Below are positions 1 to 10,571 of a stretch of DNA of 64,000 bases, piece after piece (within the stretch, counting starts at the first letter, position 1; each line of letters opens with the position of its first letter). The notes beneath the pieces are model-generated. The model saw only the letters and a program-made list of their open reading frames with translations, searched no databases and was not told the origin of the DNA. The stretch is from Miscanthus floridulus (Eukaryota; Streptophyta; Magnoliopsida; Poales; Poaceae): NCBI RefSeq assembly GCF_019320115.1, contig NC_089581.1:7689707-7753706 (forward strand), given 5' to 3'. The position numbers and the translations under genes are program-made.

Positions 1-2
1 TA

Positions 3-281
3 GACTATGGTATAGTTTTAGATAAAGTACCTCTTTTGTGTGACAATGAAAGTGCGGTAAAACTTGCAAACAATCCGATTCAACACTCTCGCACCAAGCA
101 CATAGATATCCGTCATCAGTTTCTTAGAGACCATGTTGCTAAAAATGATATATCATTAGAAGGTGTAAGGACCGATGATCAATTGGCGGATATCTTTACT
201 AAACCGCTAGATGAGGCAACATTTTGTAGATTATGGAATGAGCTCAATGTTCTTGATTTTAGCAACTTTACTAAAAAATGA
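3..281 (+). CDS. C-terminal end of Copia polyprotein (RNase H domain), partial
   Basis: The frame is open from base 3 to the TGA at 279-281 and continues off the left edge, so no start is present. It encodes the end of the Ty1/Copia RNase H: a CDNESAV block, then RTKHIDIRHQFLRDHV and the near-terminal DQLADIFTKPL motif, all diagnostic of the family. In the element this domain removes the RNA strand during reverse transcription. The reading frame is intact here even though the downstream env-like frame is badly broken. Confidence 0.93.
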   Translation, partial: DYGIVLDKVPLLCDNESAVKLANNPIQHSRTKHIDIRHQFLRDHVAKNDISLEGVRTDDQLADIFTKPLDEATFCRLWNELNVLDFSNFTKK

Positions 282-1731
282 GCTTGTGTTGTCCCTTGCA
301 TTGCATTATAATATACGACATGTTTAATTTATGGTAATGCATATAGAGCTTGTCTAACATGGTTAAGATAACCGTCGTAAAGCGTGTGAAGAAGCTTAAC
401 CTTGGATCAAACTTGACAAGCAACTAGATTCACTTTCAAGTATTGCATTGCATATGCATGAATATTGTTTTATCGTTTGTCTTCGATTGCCCTCTTATTG
501 CCTATTTTCTTAAAAAGAATAATAGCCTAAGGCAAAATATTTTTAAAAATTTGAGGGTTTGAGAGAGGTCACTCACATCAGTCCCAATTGGTGTTTATTT
601 GAATCTTATTGGAGTTGAGACTTGATTGGGAACAGGCAGCACGAAGGACTTTGAAGTTTCGCTAGAAAAGGAGTGACCGGACGCTACACCAGACTCTGAT
701 GTCCAGCGTCCGGTTAGTTCACAGGAGGTGAACTTGCTGCGAAGGAGTGACCGGACGCTAGAATAGTGTTCTCCCAGCATCCGATCAGATGGTGGCTCTA
801 CGTCCGGTCGATCGAAGACGATGAAGATTGCTTGCACCGGACTCTAGCTGCGTCCGGTCGGTGTTCACTGGACGTGTCCGATCATGATTTTAGGGGTCTT
901 GGACCTTACTGGAATCGACCGGACACTGGGTGACAGTGTTCGGTCGCTGGCACCGGAGCTTTCGGTCAATAGGAAATGTGCGGGACCTAAATTCTTTCTT
1001 CTTTCCTAATCCAATCCGTCGGGGGACCCATATATCTCAATCGCCGCGCGTGCTTTTTTGACCTAACCCGCCATAGTCGCCGAATTCGCCACCGTTGCCT
1101 CCGCGCGCCGCCGCCGCCGCCACCGATGCTACCACGCCGCATCTCCATGCCGCGGGCCTCTACCCGCGCCCGTGCACCACCACTCCACGTGCCCCCGCGC
1201 CTCCGCACGTCGCCGCTGCTGCCTCCGCGTGCCACGCGCCACCGTGCGATGTCGCCTGCCTAAGCGCCTGCACCCTACCTACGCACGCCACCGAGCACCA
1301 CATCCTGCGCCGCCATGCTCGCCCTGCTCCCGCGCCAGCGCCGCCATGCATCCACCGTGTGCTCATGCCCTAGCTTCACCGGCGCCGCCTGCTGCATTAC
1401 CGATCCACGCCGAACAGTGCTTCACAAACCCTAAACCTAGGTCTTCCGGTGGTTCCCCGCGTGTCGCGTCTCTTCTCTTCTCGGGTCATCGATTCATCAG
1501 GTAGCATGCCCCCGATTCAATTTCGTACCTATTGTTTGCTTTCTTAGGGTTTCGCATCTCTAGATTTGTTGTCATTATTTATAAATCTGATCTACTCTAA
1601 CGTGCAGCGAGTCGGTGCCTTTTGAGGTCCTATTGGCAGTTGTCAGTCAACTCGGGGCCAAACTCGCGAGTATGGATCGAGGCCAAGCCTCGGAAGTGAC
1701 AGTTGGTAGTTGTTCTTTTTAGATCCAATCG
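282..1731 (+). other. Copia internal spacer between pol and env-like ORF
   Basis: No convincing gene. Bases 670-980 carry many copies of a CCGGACGCT-like motif in both orientations, the same motif that fills 4855-5090 of the 3' LTR. Bases 1030-1450 are GC-rich and give overlapping alanine/histidine/proline-rich open frames on both strands, which I take as composition artefacts. A short AT-rich stretch with TAGGGTTT at about 1545 follows. Confidence 0.6.
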
Positions 1732-3931
1732 ATGGTTCACGTCAAGAATGTTGGAGGCGGTCCGGGTGATGAGGATCCGAGGCATCTGCCTCGCTTGCCT
1801 ACAGATCCAAAAGGCAAGGCGATAAAGAAGTTGGCAACAAAGAAGCGCAAGTATCCAGATGCAGATACAACTAGAGCAGCCGCAGTTGTAGAGGCCGTAG
1901 AGCGTACCGAGAGGGGAGGTGCTCGTAGTGTAGTCCGGATCGTAGATCAGCTTTCACCAGAAGCGAGGGCTACACTTGAGCAGGTTGATAGCCTTTATGG
2001 TGGTCCACCTGGGACTCTCATGATTGGAAGACGATGTGTTGTCATTGATGAGAGTCAGCCTCAGGGGGAGTCATAGCAGCAGGAGCCACAGGCAGCAGAG
2101 CAGACTCAGGAGGGACAACAGGCCGAGGAGATAGAGCAGGCACCTTAGCCATAGCTTCGCTGCTCTGGTCGTACCCATGCTCCAGTCACACTAAGGGTAG
2201 ATACACAGCGGAGGGGCTCTCATCCACCGTCTAGACCATAGGGTCCGCCTCTAGTGACACATCTAGATCTGAGGGCCGCCACGGCCAAGCAGGTGCAGCA
2301 GCTCCGATTTGTGGAGCTTGAGCAGTGGTTTCCACCGAGGTGAGATGAGCGTGCATCAGAGGGCTTCTACACACCACTATAGGAGGATTTCTACAATGCA
2401 TATCTTAACAGTGAAGCTATTTTTAGATCTCAGAGGGTGTGCAACATAGAGTCTATTGTTGCAGCAGCTGGAGAGCACATTCGCCCCTACCTTACTTACC
2501 TGCTAGGGTTGATAGACTTACTCGAACGGACAGGATTGTATGTTCCATCTTGGGCCCATCGGCTCTATGCTTCTCTCTGGATTGACCCACAGCACAGATT
2601 CATACACTTTGCATTCAGTGGTAGAGATTATAGGCTGACGAGCACTAGGGTCAGAGAGATACTCAGGCTTCAAGAGCAGCCCATCAGGCTATATGAGGTT
2701 TGCTATGGATAGACAGCGCCCCCAGACGTGGCGGGATGGTGCCCCCTACAGATCTAGTCCGCCACTGCTTCACAGAGCCATTCGGCGAGGGGTCGAGCAG
2801 GACACACAATGATCTTACTCCCACTGCTAGAGTGCTTGATGCCATTATGAGAAGGACACTGCTTCCAAGGATGGGCTATCGTGAGTGCTTGACTCACATA
2901 TAGTTGTGGCTTCTGAACTATCTGATGTAGCAAACAATATTTGATATTTGGGATCTCCTTCTATCAGAGATGGAGGACACTATTGTTAAGGGGTTCAAAG
3001 GTCACCGATAATTGTCCTATGCCCACTAGATCACGTTTCTTATTCACAGGGCAGTTACAGTGAGGTCGCCTGAGATGCTAGCTGAGTACAGTGGTGCTAC
3101 GATAAAGTTCCCTGTATATAACCTGACTCAGATGATCCGCCATAGTACACCGACTGCTCCTAGCCAGCTGTGCCATCGTCTAGAGGTGCCAGAGACTACA
3201 GCCCAGCAGGATAATACTATCAAGGGCATAGCAGCTATAGAGGAGGAGCAGTTGGATGCTCAACAGGAGGGGATGGTCGAGAGCGACCCCAGTGACAACT
3301 CCTCATGCAGCAGCAGCTCCTTGGATTTATACAACATGTAGTGATAGCTATTGGGGTTCCACCACCACATCTTTCACCCTAGCTTGGTCAGCCTGCCACC
3401 ACTTTCATGACTCCAGCGTTACAGCCTAGTGGGCTTTAGAGTTAGGGATAGCCACCAGCATAGTTTGCTTCACCTACAAAGCAGGTGTTCCAGTGGTTTG
3501 CTTCGCCCGTGATAGCCCCACAGTTCACACCTCTCCAGACGGGCTTTATACCGGCTCAGACTTCTTCGCTGCTAGTGCTAGAGACTACAGTGTCCAGGAG
3601 CCTTGGTGCATCCTTCAGTGAGTTGATAGGGCAGCCTACTCCTCCATATTTGCATGTCCCAGGTCCTTCTATCGTTGCACCTATTACCGGGACTACAGAG
3701 ATGCTCCCTTCGTCAGTGGCATCATTAGAGCCAGCTGCTCCAGTTATACCTGCATAGTCTACAACAGCTCATGTTGTTGATCTGACCCAGACCGCTTCAG
3801 CATTGCTTTCAGCTACAGAGGGTCAGACAGCCTAGAGCTCTGGTTCAGATGATGATGGCACTCAGTTCCAGCTTGCTTCTCGTACCTCAGCGCCTGACTC
3901 ATCCGCTGCAGCCCCGCTGACCGACTCTTAG
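1732..3931 (+). pseudogene. Sirevirus env-like / third ORF, many nonsense codons
   Basis: From ATG 1732 one frame can be followed to about 2712 although it is interrupted by stops at 2074, 2146, 2152, 2239, 2341 (TGA) and others, nearly all TAG in place of expected CAG. Further blocks at 2437-2712, 2700-2903 and 3060-3341 lie in different frames, so there are also small frameshifts (one close to 2710). The best preserved part (about 2437-2900) contains LWIDPQHRFIHF and PRMGYRECL, which I recognise from repeated grass retrotransposon proteins found downstream of Copia pol. The tail (3340-3931) is rich in Pro, Ser, Thr and Gln. Its function is unknown even in intact relatives; calling it env-like rests on position. 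Confidence 0.7.
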
Positions 3932-3949
3932 GTTTTGGTGTTTGACGTC

Positions 3950-4004
3950 AAAGGGGGAGAGAGTTCAAGTATGCTAGACTTAGGGGGAGCGACTTAGGGG
4001 GAGC
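3950..4004 (+). promoter_or_regulatory. Multiplied polypurine tracts upstream of the Copia 3' LTR
   Basis: AAAGGGGGAGAGAG at 3950-3963 is followed by two exact tandem copies of GACTTAGGGGGAGC (3977-3990 and 3991-4004). Polypurine tracts prime plus-strand DNA synthesis; repeated copies far from the LTR are, to my knowledge, a Sirevirus hallmark. Confidence 0.75.
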
Positions 4005-4400
4005 TTAGTTTACTTAGATTATCTATTATATTTGGTTTTTATGTGTGATACACTATTATGCATTCGTCGTGTCTTTACTTTTTATGCATTAAACTTCTTA
4101 TGTGATAGTGATATCTACGTGATCGTGATATATGACATGTGTGCTCTTTACTTTGAATTATTTATATGTCATATCACTTGTGCTATGCTCATTTGCTTTG
4201 CTTCCGCGTTTTGCTTCGATGCGAATGAGCTTTGTTACTTATACTCATGCTTATTTCATATCTTTTGAGTACATCATGTTGGCTTGGGTCATATAAGTTT
4301 GCCTAACACTTTTGTTCTTATTACCAAAAGCTTATATGAATCAAGCTTGTTAAAAACCTCATCTCTTTTACATACTCGAGGTAGTATTATTATCAATCAC

Positions 4401-4414
4401 CAAAAAGGAGAGAT
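4401..4414 (+). promoter_or_regulatory. LTR-adjacent polypurine tract of the Copia element
   Basis: CAAAAAGGAGAGAT lies directly before the LTR start and is the expected site of plus-strand priming. Confidence 0.7.
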
Positions 4415-5831
4415 TAAAAGCATCTACGCCCCTAGTTAGGTTTCGGTGATTAATGGCAATACGTGATTACTGTGACTAACGTATGTTTTGCAGAGACAAT
4501 TAAGTTAGGTCACGGTAATGAAGATCGGTTGGACAATCATGGTGGTCATGCCCCTACGATAGAAATCGTTTTGGTTTTCAAAGGATGGATAACAAGATTA
4601 AGGATAGACTAGTTCTAAGTGTCGTTTTGAGTTGAAGAGGCACTTAGAATAGTTTATGACTTTATTTTTTCTTTGGCCGTACTATTAAGGGGGTATGGAC
4701 GGGTAGCTTGACCTAGGTGAGTCTAGTGAGTTAGGTGTGGTGCACACTTGCTAAATCTAGCACTAGGTAGCTCCAAAATAGCCCTTAGATCCAATGGAGC
4801 AAACTTCATTCACGTATGATCGAGAGTTGGAAGTGAATGGAGGGTCAAATACTGACCGGACGCTGGCTCAGGGTCCGATCAGTTCATTTGACCGAGGTGT
4901 TTTCGTCTGGTGCGACCGGACGCTGAGAGGTTAAGTGACCGGACGCTGACCCTCAGCGTCCGATCGACTCCAGTAAGGTTCCAGAGAGGGAAAATCTCGA
5001 CCGGACGTGTCCGGTCACACTGTAAACGCTGGAGTTCAGGGTGAACTGACCGACGCGTTCGGTCAACATAACCGGAGCGTCCGGTCACCCCGCAGAGGCA
5101 CATAACGGTTCATTTTTTCAGCCCATATTATAAATACTTCCTACACTCATGTGAGGGGTACTTTTGCTCATTCCAACAGCTGAGAAACACCTTTGAGAGT
5201 GCTAAGAAGAGCAAGATCCTAGTGAGGTGATTGAGATTTGAGAATCCTAAGAGAGCCCTCATTAGTGAGATCAAGAGTAGCAAAGTGTGCATCCACCCTT
5301 CTTATTAGGCTTGTCGTGGTCAAATAAGAGTTCGTGCTTGTTACTCTTGGTGATCGTCATCACCTAGACGGTTTGGTAGTGATTGTAGAGCTTAGTGATC
5401 ATCTGGTGGAGATTGTGGATGACCCAACTCAAGTTGTGAGTGGTTGTGGATGATTCACCGCGATAGAGTGTTGAAGAATCAACCCGTAGAGAGCACTTGA
5501 TCCTTGCGCGGATCAAGGAGGAGCTACACCCTTGCGCGGGTTCTTCAACGAGGACTAGTAGGGAGTGGCGTCTCTTCGATACCTCAGCAAAACATCGCCG
5601 CGTTCCTCCTTCTCTCTTTATTTTGAGCAATTCAATTCTTGTCATTTACATTCCTAGAATTGCCATGCTAGAGTAGGATTGAAACTTAGGGTGCTAAACT
5701 TTTGTGCGTTAGATCGATAAAAACACTTTCTAGGCATAAGGGGTTAATTGAGCTAACCGTAAAATTTAATTATTGTAAAGAATTTTAGAATTAATCCGAT
5801 TCATCCTCTCTTGGACATCTTGATCCTTTCA
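4415..5831 (+). repeat. 3' LTR of the Copia element
   Basis: The LTR runs from TAAAAGCATC (expected TG mutated to TA) directly after the polypurine tract to TGATCCTTTCA. It contains a cluster of CCGGACGCT-type motifs (4855-5090) in direct and inverted orientation, and a TATAAATA box at about 5130 that fits the retroelement promoter. The 5' LTR is outside the window, so no LTR-LTR comparison is possible. Confidence 0.8.
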
Positions 5832-6368
5832 GAGACGACTTGAGGCGGCCCAGCACCCGTGCCCAGCCGCTATCGCCAGGGGTAGCGGTGGCCCGCGACG
5901 ACGACGCATCCTGACATCACTGGGGTGGGGAAGAGGCCGGGGAGGCACTGCGTGAACCGAGAGAGGAGACGACATGGTCGGCTTAGGTGGAGGAAGGAAG
6001 AAACGGTGGCGGCGTGAAGCTCTACCGCTGCCAGCGAACACAAGAGAGACGTGGAAATGGAGCCTATATATTTTTTTGGGAAGATGGAGCCTATGGATAA
6101 AGAGGACGAGACGAACATAGAGAGACGGACGAGGCAGAATGGCAGCCCTGTGCGACGCGAGCGGACGGACGCCCGCCTCTGAGTATTTCGGTAAGAGAAA
6201 AGTCAACATAGCAAGTATGTCATACGTGAAAATGTGCAACTGTGGATACGCAAGTACACGTAGTAGTAACTGAGTAACTCCCTACCGGCCCATGGTGGGT
6301 GCAACCGTGTCACAAAGAGGGGCTTCTCCGGATTCCGGAATGCTTATACGGGCCGGGCCGGCTCATTT
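5832..6368. other. Intergenic DNA upstream of RPS15
   Basis: This stretch follows the Copia target site. It is GC-rich at 5835-6020 and gives overlapping minus-strand frames (5829-6239) with no recognisable domain. I see no supported gene. Confidence 0.5.
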
Positions 6369-6564
6369 AGGCCCAGATTTAGCCCAGCAACCTTACCACT
6401 CAAACAACCACGCGTGCGCCACGTGGCACTCTTGGTTACTATATAAGCCCCCCACGAACGCTCACTCCAAACCCTACCCGCCGCCGCTTTCTCCCCCTCC
6501 AAGCAGCGCGCCTCCGCTACCAGTACACGTCGTCTCGAGCTCCCGGTCTCCCCTTCGACCAACC
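6369..6564 (+). promoter_or_regulatory. RPS15 core promoter and 5' UTR
   Basis: GGCCCA site II-type elements occur at about 6370 and 6382, a TATA box TATATAAG at 6440-6447, and a telo-box-like AAACCCTA at 6469-6476 followed by a pyrimidine-rich leader. Site II plus telo-box is the known signature of plant ribosomal protein genes and the pyrimidine-rich 5' end fits translational control of such mRNAs. The start site itself is inferred. Confidence 0.7.
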
Positions 6565-9500
6565 ATGGTGAGCGGATTTCCAAGAAAATCCTAGGTGATT
6601 CTTCATCTCCACCCCTTGACTATGGTGTGCGTTGTGGCAGGCGGACGTGGACGTGGATACGGAGGTGGCGGCCGCGGGGCCGAAGAAGAGGACGTTCCGC
6701 AAGTACAGCTACCGTGGCGTGGACCTCGACGCGCTGCTCGACATGTCCACCGACGACCTCGTCCAGCTCTTCCCCGCGCGCGCACGGCGGAGGTAACTAC
6801 TGTACCTTATCGTGGTGGTGCCATTTTTTTGGGTTTGGTCTCCGATCTGATGTGTTGGATTCGCGCAGGTTCCAGAGGGGTCTCAAGAGGAAGCCCATGG
6901 CGCTCATCAAGAAGCTCCGCAAAGCGGTGGGTGCTGGATTTGTTTTGCTTTCATTAGAGTTGGATCGTGAATCGCTTGGTGCTGCTAGGCTTCTCTAGAT
7001 CTGTTTGTGTTCGTGACGAGCTAAATTTTCTCTTTGTTTACTCTCGTACATAACCTTAGATAGGTTGGATTGTTAACCCCGGGGCCACTGTTATCCTAAA
7101 CGCTAAATGGTAAATAGTCGGTCATCTACCGTTTAGCCCATTATTCGGGCAAAACGGGTGTTTAAACGGGAAAACGGCCGTTTAAACGGTCAAAACAACC
7201 GATTAAACGGAAACGGTGTACCACAGTGTAGCGTTTAAACTGTGTAAATGGGCTAAACAGCCATTTAGGCGAACAGTGCCCGGGGCACATCACATCTGCT
7301 AAGACCTACTATATTAGTATTATAGTATATCAGCGTTATATGCCAGTTACTTGAATGAAATCCGCAGTGGTAATACATGCATCGATGTTTTATCATGATG
7401 TGAAATGTCTTTTGGAGCTGCGGGGCAGATTGTTAGAATCACCAGTTACTTGTATCTAAGCCCTGTTTTTGGAGCTATATATGCCAGTTACTTGTCTCTA
7501 ATCACTAGAACCGCAATGTAGACCTGTGGATGTCTGCTTTAATATAAATATTAATGCATCCAGCATTTTTTTGGTGCTTCAAGTAAGCTAGAAGCATAGT
7601 TGTATGCCTGATTGATGTTTTAGATGGATAGCTAAATTGTATAGATAGGCATTGGATGATTAATTCTCCAATTTTTTGTTGCTTATTTTCCATTGAATGA
7701 TGCATTTTAGCATTTCACTCTGTTATTGCCTGCTGTCTATCCGTTTCAGTTTTCTCTGGAATTTGTGATACTCAACCAAACTGAATAAACAGTGTGCTCC
7801 TTTGATCCACTAAAGTTGTTACTTCAGAGGTTCTTTTACAATGTACTAGAAGATTGATTCGTGTGTCCTACTGAAATGCGCAATTTTTAATAAGGCTATG
7901 TAGGCCATTGTCCAGAAGCATGCCTGTTAAATTTCTGCTCTTACATTGTCCCTATTATCTCGCATTGTCACTGGAACAATTGATATGCCCTTCTGTTATG
8001 ATGCTAATCACTTAGAACTGTTGATGACCTGACTTTTAGTTTTGTTGGAGCAGTTGAGGTATATAAAGATTTGCTTGAAACTTATTTATTCTTTTGCTAC
8101 ATCTGTCTGAAGCTAGCGGAAACTCAGTTACCGAATCCAGTTTGTATTGAGTTATTGAGTTGTCGTATGCAAGACATTGCTGCTTTTTTTTAGGTATTCT
8201 TAGGAATCTGTTTTCCTACATGTACTGGGGAGTCCAGTTTGGCTTCTCAGACAACTTTGCTGGAATAATTTCAACCATTTTGGTGTGTGCAAACTCCATT
8301 TGTTCTACCAGTTGCTTATTTATATACCACATCTTTCTTTGCTTGTAGTGTGTTTGGTACCGTTCTATCCATGTCATTGCTGCCTGACATCCCTTGGTGT
8401 ATGCTTTTCGCGGACGATGTAGTGCTAGTTGATGAAAGTCGGACATGAGTGAATCAGAAACTGGAGTTATGGCGGGAGACTTTGGAGTCCAAAAGTTTTA
8501 GACTCAGTAGAACTAAAACTGAGTATATGAGATGTGACTTCAGCACTATTACTCGGGAGGAGGAAGATATTAGTTTGGAAGGTCAAGTAGTGCCTAGGAA
8601 GGATACCTTTCGATATTTAGGATCAATGCTACAGAGAGACGGGGATATTGATGAAGATGTTAGCCATAGAATCAAAGCAGGGTGGATGAAGTGGCGCCAA
8701 GCATCTGGTGTCCTATGTGACAAAAGGGTACCACAGAAGCTAAAAGGTAAGTTTTATAGGACAACGATTAGACCTGTTATGTTGTATGATGCAGAATGTT
8801 GGCCGACGAAAAGACGACATGTTCAACGGATAAGTGTCGCGTAAATGCATATGTTGCGTTGGATTTGCGGTCATACAAGAAGGGATCGAGTTCGGAACGA
8901 TGATATACGTGATAGATTAGGAGTAGCACCAATTGAAGAAAAGCTTGTCCAACACCGGTTGAGATGGTTTGGACATGTCCAACGGAGACCTCCAGAGGCA
9001 CCGGTGCGTAGTGGAATCCTAAGCCAGGACAGTAACGTGAAGAGAGGCAGAGGAAGACCGAAGTTGACTTGGCTAGAGGCAATAAAAGGAGATTTGAAAT
9101 GATGGAATATACCCAAAGACTTAGCCTTAGATAGGGGTGCTTGGAAAACAACTAATCACAACTCTAGCCGACCCCAACTTGTTTGGGACTTAAAGGCTTT
9201 GTTGTTGTTGTTGTTTGTAGTACCTTGAGTGCTTGATACAGTATGTAGGATAACATGCTGTCCAGTTAATATCTGGGAAATAAGTTATTTGCTGCATAAA
9301 CAATGATTTTGTTATTGAAATGTGTTCATGTTATTGTCAGTTGCGTCTTCGCTTCTGTCAGGTGTACCCAGAATGAGTTTCCTGTTTGTCGTTTAAGATG
9401 TATGTGTGGTCATCTTTTTCACTTTTATCAATGTTTCTACTGTGACACTGGTGCATTGACTTTCATGCTTGCAGAAAAAGGATGCTCCCGCCGGTGAGAA

Positions 9501-9723
9501 GCCTGAGCCTGTGAAGACCCACCTCCGCAACATGATCATTGTGCCTGAGATGATTGGGAGCATCGTTGGCGTCTACAACGGCAAGACCTTCAATCAGGTT
9601 GAGATCAAGCCGGAGATGATTGGCCACTACCTTGCAGAGTTCTCCATCTCGTACAAGCCAGTCAAGCACGGTAGGCCCGGTATCGGTGCTACCCACTCTT
9701 CGCGGTTCATTCCTCTGAAGTGA
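6565..9723 (+). CDS. RPS15: 40S ribosomal protein S15 (uS19), four coding exons, intact
   Basis: Exons: 6565-6567 (ATG only), 6641-6792, 6869-6926 and 9475-9723, with GT..AG introns of 73, 76 and 2548 bp. The spliced frame is 153 residues, the normal size for plant S15. It starts MADVDVETEVAAAG and shows [50 protein letters not shown] and the C-terminal [18 protein letters not shown], all hallmark uS19 segments. The protein sits in the head of the small ribosomal subunit and its C-terminal tail reaches the decoding centre. All splice junctions keep frame and no stop interrupts it, so the gene should be functional despite the LINE in the last intron. Promoter elements upstream fit a constitutive ribosomal protein gene. 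Confidence 0.97.
7077..7288. mobile_element. Small inverted-repeat element (MITE-like) in RPS15 intron 3
   Basis: Ends CCCCGGGGCCACTGTT and AACAGTGCCCGGGGCAC are imperfect inverted repeats. The interior is filled with GTTTAAACGG-type repeats that pair with each other. I could not define a target duplication, so superfamily is open (hAT-like is a guess). Confidence 0.5.
8350..9214 (+). mobile_element. 5'-truncated RTE-type LINE in RPS15 intron 3
   Basis: It begins inside the reverse transcriptase, with the catalytic FADD motif at about 8408-8419, and continues through the C-terminal RTE region ([22 protein letters not shown]) to a 3' end CCCCAACTTGTTTGGGACTT followed by a (GTT)n tail. That tail and ending are typical of plant RTE LINEs. 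A 7-bp target duplication TTGTAGT flanks it (8343-8349 and 9215-9221). The frame has stops (a TGA near 8445, a TAA at 8842-8844), so it is a dead copy. It lies in the same orientation as RPS15 but wholly inside the intron. Confidence 0.9.
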
Positions 9724-10165
9724 GGGCCAAATGTGGCTTCTGTTCTATCAGTTGGATTTTTTTTTCCATGTAGCCTGAGCTGCCAAGTTAAAACACTGTA
9801 TACCTACTACTATGTAATGAGCGTACGGCTGTGAACCATTGTTAACTGTTATGTTGTTTTTGACGTTCTATTTGATTGGCATATGCTACCTCATTGGATG
9901 TAATGCCTGTTGCGAAGTTCCACGTCTCTTCTGAACTGTATCACGCGTTCCACGTTCATGCTACTGGAGCACGAGTTCTTTTGTGCTGCCAATGTGAAAA
10001 TCCCCGCACAAGCTCGCTCAAATGACCCGTCAATGCCAAAATCCCTGTCTCATCTGCACAAGCTCGCTCATGGACCACATCTGAATTGTGAAACACATAT
10101 GGACGGCATCTGAATTGTGAAACAAGCTGCCACCTGGCGGGCTGTCCGGGCTGAGTTATCAGACT
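9724..10165 (+). other. RPS15 3' UTR and following intergenic DNA
   Basis: The first 150-180 bases after the stop are T-rich with TGTAATGAG-type sequence, as expected of a 3' UTR; the cleavage site cannot be fixed. No gene is seen in the rest. Confidence 0.5.
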
Positions 10166-10495
10166 CACAGCGCAGCTCTCGAACAAGAGATGCATTGATG
10201 AAAACAAGCTTTGAACCAGACTCACAGCACAACGCTCGAACAAGAGATGTATTTATGAAAAGAAGCTTTGAACCAGAGACGCAATCGATGAAAAGAAGCT
10301 TTGAAAATGTTATACCCAATGTGGCTTTGAACCAAGATTATCCAAATGCTATGGATGTTTCAAAGATCAACATCCCAGCCCACGTGGCTTTGAACCAAGA
10401 TTATCCAAATGTTACCAAGAACTTTGAACCAAGATTGTCCAAATGTTGCCAAGAACTTTGAACCAAGATTATCCAAATGTTACCCAGAACTACTA
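10166..10495. repeat. Short tandem repeat array between RPS15 and the RING gene
   Basis: Two related units alternate: CTCGAACAAGAGATG..AAGCTTTGAACCAGA (about 10176-10300) and a 34-36 bp unit built on CTTTGAACCAAGATTATCC with starts near 10325, 10388, 10424 and 10460. Both share the core CTTTGAACCA, so one probably arose from the other. It is open in one frame (10117-10461) but I see no domain. Confidence 0.75.
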
Positions 10496-10571
10496 ATCGA
10501 TAGGTTTCACAGAGCAACAGCATTTACAATTCGCAATATGCTACCAGCAAGAATCGATACGTATCTGAACG

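Larger units (their letters stand above)
1..5831 (+). mobile_element. Ty1/Copia LTR retrotransposon, Sirevirus-like, 5' part outside the window
   Basis: The order seen is end of pol (RNase H), a long spacer, a second env-like reading frame, repeated polypurine tracts and a 3' LTR ending in CA. An extra ORF after pol plus multiplied polypurine tracts is, from family knowledge, typical of the Sirevirus branch of plant Copia elements. The base after the LTR begins GAGAC (5832-5836), the probable target duplication; its partner lies outside the window. The env-like frame is full of stops, so this copy is dead. Genus assignment is inference from layout. Confidence 0.85.

Noticed and set aside
1095..1504. 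Overlapping ORFs at 1.1-1.5 kb
   Set aside because: High-GC low-complexity spacer of the Copia element; no conserved motif in any frame.
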